Assembly (NCBI GenBank): GCA_016933275.1
Contig: JAFGBI010000190.1
Location: 1-64,000, forward strand
DNA from: Polyangiaceae bacterium
Lineage (GTDB): Bacteria > Myxococcota_A > Polyangia > Polyangiales > Polyangiaceae
Length of the DNA: 64,000 nucleotides
Direction: 5' to 3'
Part shown: positions 42,319 through 50,525 of the stretch, one piece after another
How positions within the stretch are numbered: the stretch's first letter is position 1
How the letters are laid out: every line of letters begins with the position of its first letter
Position numbers and translations under genes: made by a program
The notes under the pieces: model-generated
What the model saw: the letters and a program-made list of their open reading frames with translations, nothing else
Told to the model about the DNA's origin: nothing
The model's database searches: none

Positions 42319-43713
42319 CTACCCGCTAAAAGCACCAGCGAAGTACGCGCCGACGAGGCCGCCGAGCAAGACGACAATCACCAGCAGAACAAGGAAGGTA
42401 GCGTTGGAATTCGAGGGCACGCGCCGCCGGTGGCTCGGCATGCGCGGCGGCTCTGACTCCTCGAGCTGGTCGGCAAGGGGTGGCTGTGAATCGGTAACGC
42501 TCCTCCGGCCGACACCCGTGTCCTCCTCGAGTGCGGCAAGGTTGAAGCGCTCGACGGTGGGCTGAGCGGCGGGGCCGCCGCGCGGTGCGCCGCCCTCGTT
42601 CTGACCGAGGTTTCCCAAGGTCGATGCCCACTCGTCGTCGCGATCGAATGCGTCGATCTGAAGCGGCGCCGAGCCCAGAACCCGGCCGTTCCCCCCGTCG
42701 GCGTCATCGAGCGAGCGGAACTCGAAGAGGACCTCTTCGATCATCAACCCGATGAGCGAAGCTTTTTCCCCGCCCTTCCGTCTGGTGCGCGCCGCGCGCT
42801 CCGTCGCCACGGGCTCGACCAGCTTCGCGATGTCGAAGGAGGACACCGCGCGATCGAGGTGGAAGAGCATGTTGTTGAGGTCTTCCCCGAACGCACGAGC
42901 GGTCTGGTAGCGATCCCGCGGATCCTGGGAAAGCGCCCGCGAAAGCACCCGCTCTATGTCCGGAGTGACCCGGGGATTGAACTGACGAATCGGGGGCACG
43001 GTCGCCGACTGAACCAGACGAACCGTCTCGAGATCCGAATCCCCCATGAAGAGGCGCCGACCCGCCAGGAGCTCCCAGAGGATGATGCCGACGGCGAAGA
43101 CGTCCGTCCGCGCGTCGATCGTGCGCCCGAGGGCCGCCTCGGGGGAGAGGTAGCTGAACTTGCCCTTGATGATGCCGGGCTCGCTCCGTTCGAGCTGGCT
43201 GTTCGCCTTGGCAAGCCCGAAGTCGGTGATCTTGACCTCACCGTGCCGGGTGATGAGCACGTTTGGCGGCGACATGTCGCGGTGCACGATGTGCAGGTGA
43301 TGCCCCTTGGCATCGCGCGCATCGTGGGCGTAGGCGAGTCCTTCGCAGATCCTCACGCAGATGAGGCAGGCTTCCTCCACGGGGATCTTGGTGCCGAGCC
43401 GCTTCTGGTGCTCGATGACGCCCTTCAGGTCCGCGCCGTCGACGTACTCCATCACGATGAAGTAGGTGTTGTCGCCGACGCCGATATCGAAGACCTGAAC
43501 ACAATTCGAATGGGAGAGGTGCGCGCTCAGCCGCGCCTCGTCGAGAAACATCCCGATGAACTGTTTCTTCTCCGAGAGGTGCGGAAGGACGCGTTTGATC
43601 GCGACTGTCTTCTTGAAGCCCTCGAGACCCGCACTCTCCGCACGGAAGACCTCCGCCATCCCCCCCGAAGCGATCTTCTCGATGACCCGGTAACGTTGGC
43701 TTTGCTGTGCCAT
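42319..43713 (-). CDS. Membrane-anchored Ser/Thr protein kinase
   Basis: The 464-residue protein has an N-terminal Hanks-type kinase domain (about 8-275): glycine loop IASGGMAEVF, catalytic Lys in VAIKRV, HRDMSPPN catalytic loop, DFGLAKA and SPEAALG. All key residues are present, so it should be active. A linker of about 150 residues follows, then one membrane segment (about 437-459) and a short tail. No PASTA or other sensor domain is visible, so the input signal is unknown. Such kinases are abundant in myxobacteria. It is divergent from the small membrane protein gene at 44029. Confidence 0.93.
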   Translation of the reverse strand: MAQQSQRYRVIEKIASGGMAEVFRAESAGLEGFKKTVAIKRVLPHLSEKKQFIGMFLDEARLSAHLSHSNCVQVFDIGVGDNTYFIVMEYVDGADLKGVIEHQKRLGTKIPVEEACLICVRICEGLAYAHDARDAKGHHLHIVHRDMSPPNVLITRHGEVKITDFGLAKANSQLERSEPGIIKGKFSYLSPEAALGRTIDARTDVFAVGIILWELLAGRRLFMGDSDLETVRLVQSATVPPIRQFNPRVTPDIERVLSRALSQDPRDRYQTARAFGEDLNNMLFHLDRAVSSFDIAKLVEPVATERAARTRRKGGEKASLIGLMIEEVLFEFRSLDDADGGNGRVLGSAPLQIDAFDRDDEWASTLGNLGQNEGGAPRGGPAAQPTVERFNLAALEEDTGVGRRSVTDSQPPLADQLEESEPPRMPSHRRRVPSNSNATFLVLLVIVVLLGGLVGAYFAGAFSG

Positions 43714-44028
43714 CGATGGCTCGACGCTCAGCGCGAGAGGTCGCGCAGATGAGGCAAGCGCAAGCCTAGGGTCGCAGCTCGCAAGCGGTCAAGCGGAACG
43801 GCGGCTCCTCCACCAGCCGTGCCGCACCCACTGCCGAGTCGCATGGTGCTGGATCCCCAGGGTATCTGCGGCGGTTGTCGCCGGCACGGTGGACCGCTTG
43901 ACCCGGGTGGGCTCTCCCCGTAGATCGCGCCCATGGTCCACGGTTCGCCGGCCACGGCCCGGCAGCGCGCGAGCCGGGATGCGGGGATCGGTCCCCATGG
44001 ATCGTCCCGTAGCCCGCGAGGACGGCAC
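43714..44028. other. 315-base divergent intergenic region
   Basis: It lies between the kinase start and the small membrane-protein start and must hold both promoters. No box pair, repeat or RNA was recognised. Open minus-strand frames across it overlap the tRNA-Ala gene and are not credible. Confidence 0.4.
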
Positions 44029-44535
44029 ATGCCCGTCGAGCACCTCGAACCGCCCGAGGAGACGTTGGCAGCCGACGAGAGACCGACCCCCGCTTGGTTC
44101 TCGATGGTCGGCCTCGGCGTCTTGGTCCTCGGCTCCTTCGTCCTGCTCGTCACGCAGACCAAGGCCGATGACGCGGAAGCGGTCGCGCCATCGGCCAAGC
44201 CACCAACGACCCGTCCATCTCCAGAGCCGGAACGACGGTTGACGGGGGGGGTGGCTCGTCGCCGAGCCCCACAGGTGCCGGACGCGAACCCTCGAGGCGC
44301 CGATCGAGGAAAGGGTGGAGACCCGGATACGCGAGAGCGGTCTGGTCCGACCCCTCCGATAGGCAGCACCAGGTGGAAACCCTCGTCTGCTCGCCCGGCT
44401 GGGGGAATCCGGCCCCCGGACTCCCGAGGGGTGCCCGCTCCAGGTGCCGAGCCACGCCCCGAGGTGGCTCCCCGTTTCGAGGCCCCCCCCTCTCCCCCCC
44501 GCGAGAACGTGCCACCCGCCAACCCATACCGGTAG
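44029..44535 (+). CDS. Small single-pass membrane protein with Pro/Arg-rich tail
   Basis: From the ATG at 44029 the product is 168 residues. An acidic start (MPVEHLEPPEETLAADE) precedes one membrane segment, WFSMVGLGVLVLGSFVLLV (about 23-41). The rest is Pro/Arg/Gly-rich and probably disordered and extracytoplasmic. GAGGAC upstream is a possible ribosome-binding site. No family is recognised. The hydrophobic segment in an otherwise unstructured frame is the main reason to accept it; the opposite strand has longer frames, but they run through tRNA-Ala. Confidence 0.55.
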   Translation: MPVEHLEPPEETLAADERPTPAWFSMVGLGVLVLGSFVLLVTQTKADDAEAVAPSAKPPTTRPSPEPERRLTGGVARRRAPQVPDANPRGADRGKGGDPDTRERSGPTPPIGSTRWKPSSARPAGGIRPPDSRGVPAPGAEPRPEVAPRFEAPPSPPRENVPPANPYR

Positions 44536-44726
44536 GTGGCATTCGCGCCACGAAGTACGCGGGAGCCGAGGCCGAGTCTTTCCAGGTAGTCGGCGGTCGC
44601 GGGGAGCCATGGGTTCGGAACCGAAGGTTCGGGGATGAATGGGGCGATTCGGGCGGATCGCGTCGAAGGGGTTCGATTTCCCTTTCCGATGGTTGGGGAT
44701 GGTGTAAAGTTTTCGCCCTTCATCCC

Positions 44727-44799
44727 GGGGCCGTAGCTCAGCTGGGAGAGCGCTTGACTGGCAGTCAAGAGGTCAGGGGTTCGATCCCCCTCGGCTCCA
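44727..44799 (+). tRNA. tRNA-Ala (anticodon GGC)
   Basis: Acceptor GGGGCCG/CGGCTCC (one G-T pair), D-arm GCTCAGCTGGGAGAGC, anticodon stem CTTGA...TCAAG with loop CTGGCAG, T-arm AGGGG-TTCGATC-CCCCT, discriminator A, no encoded CCA. GGC reads alanine codons GCC and GCT. Confidence 0.96.
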
Positions 44800-44803
44800 C
44801 TTT

Positions 44804-46930
44804 CTATCCTCGATCGGTTGCTGCGGGGCGGTTCGGCAACCGGGCAGCTCCGGATCGAGAGGATGCCGTGAAGGTGGCAACGAACGCCATGACCGCGTTG
44901 CGTTGGTCGGTCTGGAGACGGAAGAGGTCAAAGACCGCGACATCGAGTTCGGGCCCTGCGAGGGCGGGATTGCACCTCGGGTCCTCGTTGGCGCAAAAAG
45001 CCGCGATCGCGCGAGCGACCGCCGCCACCCTCGTTCGGTCGGCGGACACCGGGGGCGGTGCGGGCAGCGCGCGGAGGTGCGACAGCTTGATCTGGGGGAA
45101 CGCGGCCTGCCGTGCGTCTCGCTGCCGCGCGAGGTGGATGGCGCGATAAAGGGTACTGTTCAGGAGCCCCACCACCAATTCGGGGTCGAGCCCTTCGGTG
45201 GCGAACCCGGCGAGCAAGGTGTTGCGGAATGGGTATCCGGTGTGGCAGGCGGCTATGGGGAACGCGGCGGTCTGGCGCACGACGAAGTCGACCGCCGCGT
45301 ACGAAGCACGATCACGAACCCGAACGCCCGCAGCGCGCAGACGGTCGCGGTCGTGCGCCAGGAACAGCCGCGGAGCGCGGATGAAGAAGGGGGTCACGTC
45401 CCGGCCTTCGAGCAGGGGAAAGTCGTGGAGCTCGTCCGGCTGCGAAGCGCGACGAAGCATCCCAGCCGTGACGACCCGATTGGTCTGGAACCCGAGCTCG
45501 CGGAAGGTCTCCTTGGGCAGGCGTGGCGCCTGATCGGCCGCGAGCACACAGTCAGGCGGCGCCACCTCGACGGCGACGGCGGCCGCGTGAGTCCGTTCCC
45601 GAAGGCGCCAGGGCCGAGCCGAGGCCACCGCCCGGGGATCTGGATCAGCCACGAGCACCATGCTCGGCTGCACGACGGATTCGAAGGCATCTTGCCCGAG
45701 CTCCATCAACGGTTCACGTAGGACGTGGCGCGCGGTGAGGGCCAGGCGGACGGCACGGTAACCATCGAGATCGGCCAGGGAGCTCGGGAGAATGAGCGCG
45801 ACCACACCGTAGGGTGCGAGGGTCGCCGCTCTGGCCGCGAAGAGCCCGTGCAACGTAGGGTAGCCCCGCCATGCCGAATAGCGGCGCGAGAAGTAGGTCC
45901 TCACCGCGGGATCCAGGGCCTGGGCAGCGCGACCTGCAAACGCGACCCATGGCGGATTGCCGATGACGAGGTCGAAGCCAGGTCCATTGCGCCCGAGCGC
46001 GGCCACCTCGTATCCCCACTCGAACGGGACGGTTCCCGGAGGAGGCAACACCGGACTCGGGAGGCCGTCGATGAGCGCGTCGCCGCAGAAGAGACGACGC
46101 CGCAGCGACTCGGGCCGAAGGTTGGGGTCACCAGTGAACAGCCACAAGGCGGCCTCCGCGGTCGCGACCGCCAACGGGTCGAGATCGCACCCGTAGAGGA
46201 TGTGGCTCGCGACCGCACCGCGTGCCGCGTGGAGGCTCGACTTCGGAGGTACGTGACCGGCCGGCGTTCGCGAGGTGGCAACGTGGAGTGCCGCCGCCAA
46301 TCGCCGACAGAGCTCGATGAGGAAAACGCCCCCTCCCATCGCCGGGTCACACGCCCGTACCGCGAGCAACGCCGCAGCCCGTGCGGGGGGCTCGAGCGCG
46401 GAGACCTCTCGCTCCAGCGGGGCCAGAGCCAAGCCGATGACGCTGGCCGCCAGCGCAGAGGGCGTATAATAGCTCCCGCTCCGCCTGCGACGCGACGGGC
46501 GGGCGGTGCCACCTGACCCGCCGTGCTCGATACGAAAGTCGACGAGCCGCTCCTGGATCGCACCGAGGAGCTCGGGCGTTCGAGCATCGTCCGCGACGGA
46601 CATCGGAGGGGCCAGTCCGAGGAGCCGGTCCTCGGCGGGTAGGACGAGGGCCAAAAACGCCGGGTCCTCGGCGAGAGGGAAGGCTTCGGGTTCGAGGAGT
46701 CGGAGTCCACGCGGGTCCCGACCCTGTTCGGCGGCAGCCCTTCGCAGAATCGAACCTAGCGCCCATGCCACGAGGGAATCGCGCAATGCTTGCCCAGGTC
46801 CGCCACCTGGTCCCACCAGCCATCGTCCGCTGGCGACGGCTCGCCCCTCGAGCTCGTGGAGAAGCGCAGTGATGGCACCAACGGGAGGGTCACCAGCAGA
46901 GCGGCTCGGGCAAGACCGCGCGTTGGTCAC
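44804..46930 (-). CDS. N6-adenine DNA methyltransferase (Eco57I/type IIG-like, no nuclease seen)
   Basis: The 708-residue protein carries the gamma-class adenine methyltransferase core: SYYTPSALA, motif I DPAMGGGVFLIEL for S-adenosylmethionine, YGCDLDPLAVATAEAALWL, and the catalytic motif IV VIGNPPWV. The C-terminal half matches the target-recognition type region of Eco57I-like enzymes (FPLLEGRDVTPF, YPFRNTLLAG, FPQIKLSHLRALP). No PD-(D/E)xK nuclease motif was seen in the N-terminal 170 residues. The GTG at 46930 overlaps the pdxA stop (GTGA). No restriction or BREX partner is adjacent, so it may be an orphan. Confidence 0.8.
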   Translation of the reverse strand: MTNARSCPSRSAGDPPVGAITALLHELEGRAVASGRWLVGPGGGPGQALRDSLVAWALGSILRRAAAEQGRDPRGLRLLEPEAFPLAEDPAFLALVLPAEDRLLGLAPPMSVADDARTPELLGAIQERLVDFRIEHGGSGGTARPSRRRRSGSYYTPSALAASVIGLALAPLEREVSALEPPARAAALLAVRACDPAMGGGVFLIELCRRLAAALHVATSRTPAGHVPPKSSLHAARGAVASHILYGCDLDPLAVATAEAALWLFTGDPNLRPESLRRRLFCGDALIDGLPSPVLPPPGTVPFEWGYEVAALGRNGPGFDLVIGNPPWVAFAGRAAQALDPAVRTYFSRRYSAWRGYPTLHGLFAARAATLAPYGVVALILPSSLADLDGYRAVRLALTARHVLREPLMELGQDAFESVVQPSMVLVADPDPRAVASARPWRLRERTHAAAVAVEVAPPDCVLAADQAPRLPKETFRELGFQTNRVVTAGMLRRASQPDELHDFPLLEGRDVTPFFIRAPRLFLAHDRDRLRAAGVRVRDRASYAAVDFVVRQTAAFPIAACHTGYPFRNTLLAGFATEGLDPELVVGLLNSTLYRAIHLARQRDARQAAFPQIKLSHLRALPAPPPVSADRTRVAAVARAIAAFCANEDPRCNPALAGPELDVAVFDLFRLQTDQRNAVMAFVATFTASSRSGAARLPNRPAATDRG

Positions 46931-47913
46931 CTCGACACCAGTCGGGCAGCCAGATCGAGCGCGGCGAGCATCCCATTCGGACTCGCCGTTCCTTGCCAGG
47001 CGATGTCGTAGGCGGTGCCGTGATCCACGCTGGTGCGCACGACCGACAATCCCATGGTGACGTTCACCGCGGACCCGAAGGCGACGAGCTTGAGCGGGAT
47101 GGTGGCTTGGTCGTGGTACATCGCGACCACTCCGTCGTAGGTCCCAGAGTAGGCCTTGCGGAAGGCGGTCTCTGCGCCGATGGGCCCCTCGATGGTTGCG
47201 GTAGCGCCGAGACGACGGCGGGCCGCCCGCAGCCCGGGCAGGATGGCCTGTCGTTCCTCGTCCCCCATGAGCTCGGTCTCTCCGGCGTGGGGGTTGAGGG
47301 AGCAGACAGCTAGCCTTGGTCTTTGCCGATCGAGCGCCAGGAGGAGGCGCCCGAGCCAGTAGGTGGCGAGTGAAACCGAGGTCGCATCGAGCCGCCGCGG
47401 GAGCTCGGAAATGGCAAGGTGCGTCGTGGCGAGGCTGGTGACCAAGCGCGGAGAGGCGAAGCACATCACGGTGGCCCGAGCTCGATCGCGATCACGCAAC
47501 CACTCGGTATGCCCAAGGAATCGGGCGGCGTCGGGAGCCCCGGATCGGGCGATCAGCGATTTGCTCACCGGACCGGTCACCAGGGCGCGCCCTCGACCTC
47601 CCCGAGCGAGATCGAGGGCGGCATTGACGTAGGCCAACTGGGCCCTTCCGCTCGCTCGCGTGGGTTTGCCGGGAACCCGATCACGGGGCGAGAGGCCGGT
47701 ATCCACCTGGAGAAACGCGATCCTCCCGGATGGCGGTGGACCCCCGGTGAATCGGACGAACCGGCGGACCGAGACGCCAACCAGCTCAGCAGCCGCGTAC
47801 AGGGTGGCCTCGTCACCCACGATCACGCAGGGGAGCCGGCGACGACGAGCGGCCGCCATGACCGCCACCTCCGGTCCGACACCCGCCGGACAACCCATCG
47901 AGATCACCAGCAT
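46927..47913 (-). CDS. pdxA: 4-hydroxythreonine-4-phosphate dehydrogenase
   Basis: It makes the amino-ketone substrate of PdxJ in vitamin B6 synthesis. The 328-residue protein opens with ISMGCPAGVGPEV, then has GPVSKSLI, GHTEWL, LNPHAGE and MYHDQATIPLK, which supply the three metal-binding histidines. The family's usual MG(D/E)PAG has Cys at the acidic position here. The ATG at 47913 is the natural start; the frame stays open upstream without protein-like sequence. Its stop overlaps the methyltransferase start. Confidence 0.93.
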   Translation of the reverse strand: MLVISMGCPAGVGPEVAVMAAARRRRLPCVIVGDEATLYAAAELVGVSVRRFVRFTGGPPPSGRIAFLQVDTGLSPRDRVPGKPTRASGRAQLAYVNAALDLARGGRGRALVTGPVSKSLIARSGAPDAARFLGHTEWLRDRDRARATVMCFASPRLVTSLATTHLAISELPRRLDATSVSLATYWLGRLLLALDRQRPRLAVCSLNPHAGETELMGDEERQAILPGLRAARRRLGATATIEGPIGAETAFRKAYSGTYDGVVAMYHDQATIPLKLVAFGSAVNVTMGLSVVRTSVDHGTAYDIAWQGTASPNGMLAALDLAARLVSR

Positions 47914-47995
47914 GCCGCGCCCCGTTTCTCGGACGGGGACAGCGAATACCCCATCTTGACCAGCTCGGCCAACGCCGTTGCGCGTTTTTCTAGGG

Positions 47996-48772
47996 TCAGA
48001 CCTCGTCGTCGAGGGCGGGCGACGAGGAGTTCCCCGGCGGCTCGGAGAGATGGCGCGAGTCGTCCTGGTCGGGTCCCTTGAGCTTGTACCCCGAGCCGCG
48101 GAGGGTCTCGAGCGGCAGGGCGTCGCCGAGCTTGGCTCGCAGCCGCCGCACGTGGATATCGACCGTTCGGGGCCCTCCGTCGTACCGGTTGCCCCACACC
48201 CGGGCAAGGAGGTGATCGCGGGAGAGGACCCGCCCGCGCCGTTCACAAAGGTAGGCGAGGAGCGCGAATTCCTTGGCGGTCAGGGCGATCGGTCGCCCGT
48301 TGAGGGTGACCTCGTGGGCAGCGCGGTCGACCACGATCCCGCCAACCTTCTGCCGCTCGTCGGTGGCGAACTCGCTCCGCCGCCACTCGAGCATCCGGAT
48401 GCGGGAATAGAGTTCTTCGGGGACGTACGGGTGGAGCACGAAATCGTCGAACCCAGCGGAGGGCTCGATACGAGCCACCTGGCCGACCGTGACCGCAACC
48501 AACGCCCCCACGTTGTCGAAGTAGGCCTCCTTGCGCACGGCTCGGAACGCGGCTACGGCCAGGTCAGGCCGATCGAGCGCCTCGAAGAGGAGTGCTCGGG
48601 GGCGAACGTTCTCCGTCTCGTCGTCATCGTCGATCAGATCGATGGGGTCGTCCCACAGGTCGAGCGTCCGCACGTTCGCGCCGAGCAGTCCCAGAATGGC
48701 CGCCGCCCCGTCCTCACGCTCGAGCAACGGTCCATGGCCGATGACGGCGACGAACGTCCGCTGCAAAGTCAT
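47996..48772 (-). CDS. OmpR-type winged-helix regulator with a degenerate receiver domain
   Basis: Residues about 155-235 form an OmpR/PhoB-type DNA-binding domain (LTAKEFALLAYLCERRG, SRDHLLARVWG, RTVDIHVRRLRAKLGD). The first 125 or so residues have the spacing of a receiver, but key positions are lost: the acidic pair after strand 1 is replaced by GHG, the phosphoacceptor position reads LLFEALD rather than LLxDxxxP, and the Lys of strand 5 appears as His in FVLHPY. It probably works without aspartyl phosphorylation. No histidine kinase is next to it. It lies 6 bases after the decayed tldD gene. Confidence 0.82.
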   Translation of the reverse strand: MTLQRTFVAVIGHGPLLEREDGAAAILGLLGANVRTLDLWDDPIDLIDDDDETENVRPRALLFEALDRPDLAVAAFRAVRKEAYFDNVGALVAVTVGQVARIEPSAGFDDFVLHPYVPEELYSRIRMLEWRRSEFATDERQKVGGIVVDRAAHEVTLNGRPIALTAKEFALLAYLCERRGRVLSRDHLLARVWGNRYDGGPRTVDIHVRRLRAKLGDALPLETLRGSGYKLKGPDQDDSRHLSEPPGNSSSPALDDEV

Positions 48773-48778
48773 GGCGTC

Positions 48779-49345
48779 TCATCCAATCTCCGTTCTAGAA
48801 ACGGTGATCTTCGCGATCTTGACGGTGGGGCAACCGACCCCCACCGGGATGTTCTGTCCGTCCTTCCCGCAGGTCCAGAAACCTTCGGAAACCGCGAGGT
48901 CATGTCCCAGCATCGTTACCTCCCGCAATGTTTCCGGACCGTTGCCGAAGAGCTTCGCCCCCTTCACCGACCACCTCGCTCTCTCGCCCTCGATACGGTG
49001 GGCCTCGGTGAACGAGCAGAGGACTTCCCCGTTCGAGATGGCCTCCTTTCCGTCTCCGAAGACCCGAAGGTAGATCCCTCGGCGGGCGGAACCCATTCTT
49101 CGTCTTCGGGTCCTGGGGCCCAGCCAAGGCATCGTGTTCGTCATCCGGGGCAACGGCACGGCGCCGAAGGCCTCGCTGCGACCGCTTCCGGTCGGCGTCA
49201 CCCCGAGCGGGCGAGCGCCGAGAGATCCTGGAGGGCAGCCCGCGGCACCCTGGCTTCGAGTAGCATGGCGGTGGTCCGCGCGGGCAGGTGGGGCGGCACG
49301 TCGGTAGTACGGCTGCGGGACGATCGAGACGCTGGTGACCCGGAG
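48779..49345 (-). pseudogene. Decayed tldD-like gene, C-terminal remnant
   Basis: The frame from 49201 to 48779 encodes the end of a TldD protein: VTPTGSGR, PLPRMTNT, SNGEVLCSFTEAHRIE, PVKGATL-like SVKGAKLFGNG and CGKDGQNIPVGVGCPT. TldD/PmbA proteins form a metallopeptidase complex that also acts in peptide-antibiotic maturation. About 20 codons upstream the matching sequence (LLEARVPRAALQDLSA) continues in another frame, so there is a one-base frameshift near 49216-49222. A further shift appears upstream (VTSVSIV). The HExxxH-bearing N-terminal two thirds are missing. The region upstream is occupied by repeat sequences. Confidence 0.8.
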
Positions 49346-49568
49346 CTCTCACAGCGGCGTGACTGTAAAGGACGTCACCAGAGCAGAAATCCTCCCGACT
49401 CGACGCGGCCGGCAGCAGGAGAAGCCTTGCTCGGATCCGGAGCATCCCGGTAGTCTGCCCGCGATGCTCGACCCCGGCGGGCTGTTGGTCCACATAGTGG
49501 CACACCTGCTCCGGATCGGTCCCGTTGCGGTGGGGGTCAGGAACCGGCAGCCATCTGGGAGGCCCAGA
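49346..49568. other. Gene-free stretch upstream of the tldD remnant
   Basis: No supported gene. It may hold further eroded tldD sequence, but no motif was recognised. Confidence 0.4.
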
Positions 49569-49905
49569 CCAGGGATCAGGCTGTTTGCTGCGACAAATCA
49601 ACGGCCTAGGGACTTGCGTCCTCCGAAGCCCGCCCAGCACGAGCGAGGCGGGCGAGGAGGTGGGGTATCGCACCGGATGCAGATCTCACCTGGGGCGCCG
49701 CTGGAAACGCACACCGGTCACCACCCGCACCGCATTGCGACGTGGGGGCCCGGGCGACGCGCGGCCCCGGCCCCGCACGGAGACCCAAGCCGGGGGCGCC
49801 GCGCGTCGTGCCCCGCTCGGCTCCGCCGAGCGGGCAAGCCTGGGGCTGATTTTGGGTGCGTTTTTGGCGGTGCCTGTGGGGTTGCCAACCGGATCGGTGC
49901 TCTGG
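49569..49905 (+). repeat. CTAG-ended palindromic element, enlarged divergent copy E
   Basis: The 5' part (GGGATCAGGCTGTTTGCTGCG, 49572-49592 region) and the 3' end (GGATCGGTGCTCTGG) match the family. The inner arms lie at 49694-49713 and 49856-49874 around GGAAACGCAC/GTGCGTTTTT. Between them the loop has grown from about 13 to about 142 bases and contains nested hairpins, including a perfect 10-bp stem at 49812-49834 (CCCGCTCGGC-TCC-GCCGAGCGGG). Confidence 0.75.
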
Positions 49906-49911
49906 TCCTGC

Positions 49912-49951
49912 GGGCCTCGAATCCACCTCCCTCTCAGGTGGATTCGAGGTG
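49912..49951. terminator. Perfect 13-14-bp hairpin after copy E
   Basis: CCTCGAATCCACC pairs perfectly with GGTGGATTCGAGG across a 9-base loop rich in C and T. No T-run follows on either strand. It may be a terminator or a further module of the element next to it. Confidence 0.45.
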
Positions 49952-50442
49952 TGGCGCCATCGCTGTCGCACGGGGTCCTTCCGCGGCGTCTCCCGCGGGA
50001 CCCACGCCGGTACCTCGTGCAGATAGAGGTCACGCATGGCACAATCGTGGTCGCTGTTGGCGTGGTACCCCCGCCCCGTCATCGGCGCGATGGCTCGACG
50101 CTTGGCGAACGGTCCGCCCAAAGCCGCGCCCCACGCTCCCGCCATCACTGACTCCCTCAACTCGACCACGCTCCAAGTGGATCACTTCGCGGCCCCCACT
50201 CCTCCGTAGCCAGCGCCCCCGGTAGACCCGGCCGTTCCCGCCAACACTTCCCCTTCCCCCTCTCCCCCTGAGCCTCGGATCCACTCGTGTCGCGAGCGCG
50301 CGCGGGACAAATGTTTCTCTACTCATCCTTGCGGCCAAAACACGCGATCGCTCCGCGTCTCTTCCCTCGAACGGGAAGTTATTCGCGAGCCATCAACACC
50401 TCCCCTGCCGTTCCCTTGGGGTGCCAGGATGAGCCCACCGCC
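49952..50442. other. Gene-free stretch upstream of the TPR-protein promoter
   Basis: Open frames here are Pro/Arg-rich and show no recognisable protein. GC content drops towards 50330-50480, consistent with an upstream regulatory region for the gene at 50526. Confidence 0.4.
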
Positions 50443-50470
50443 TTGACCGAAGGCCTTGGATTAATATAAA
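50443..50470 (+). promoter_or_regulatory. Sigma-70-like promoter of the TPR-protein gene
   Basis: TTGACC (50443-50448) and TATAAA (50465-50470) are separated by 16 bases. The flanking sequence ATTAATATAAAATTTT is by far the most AT-rich spot nearby. Transcription would start about 50 bases before the GTG at 50526. Confidence 0.65.
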
Positions 50471-50525
50471 ATTTTCCGCCCGGGTCGGTATTTGCGCCGC
50501 TCCGGAACGCCCGTTCAGAAAAGCA

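Noticed and set aside
43728-44768. Minus-strand open frame of 346 codons
   Set aside because: It runs through tRNA-Ala and has low-complexity composition.
44804-46930. BREX or DISARM defence island around the methyltransferase
   Set aside because: Flanking genes are tRNA-Ala and pdxA; no helicase, protease or nuclease partner is present.
49606-50169. Minus-strand frame of 187 codons as a transposase remnant
   Set aside because: No DDE or other transposase motif is visible, and half of it lies in element E.
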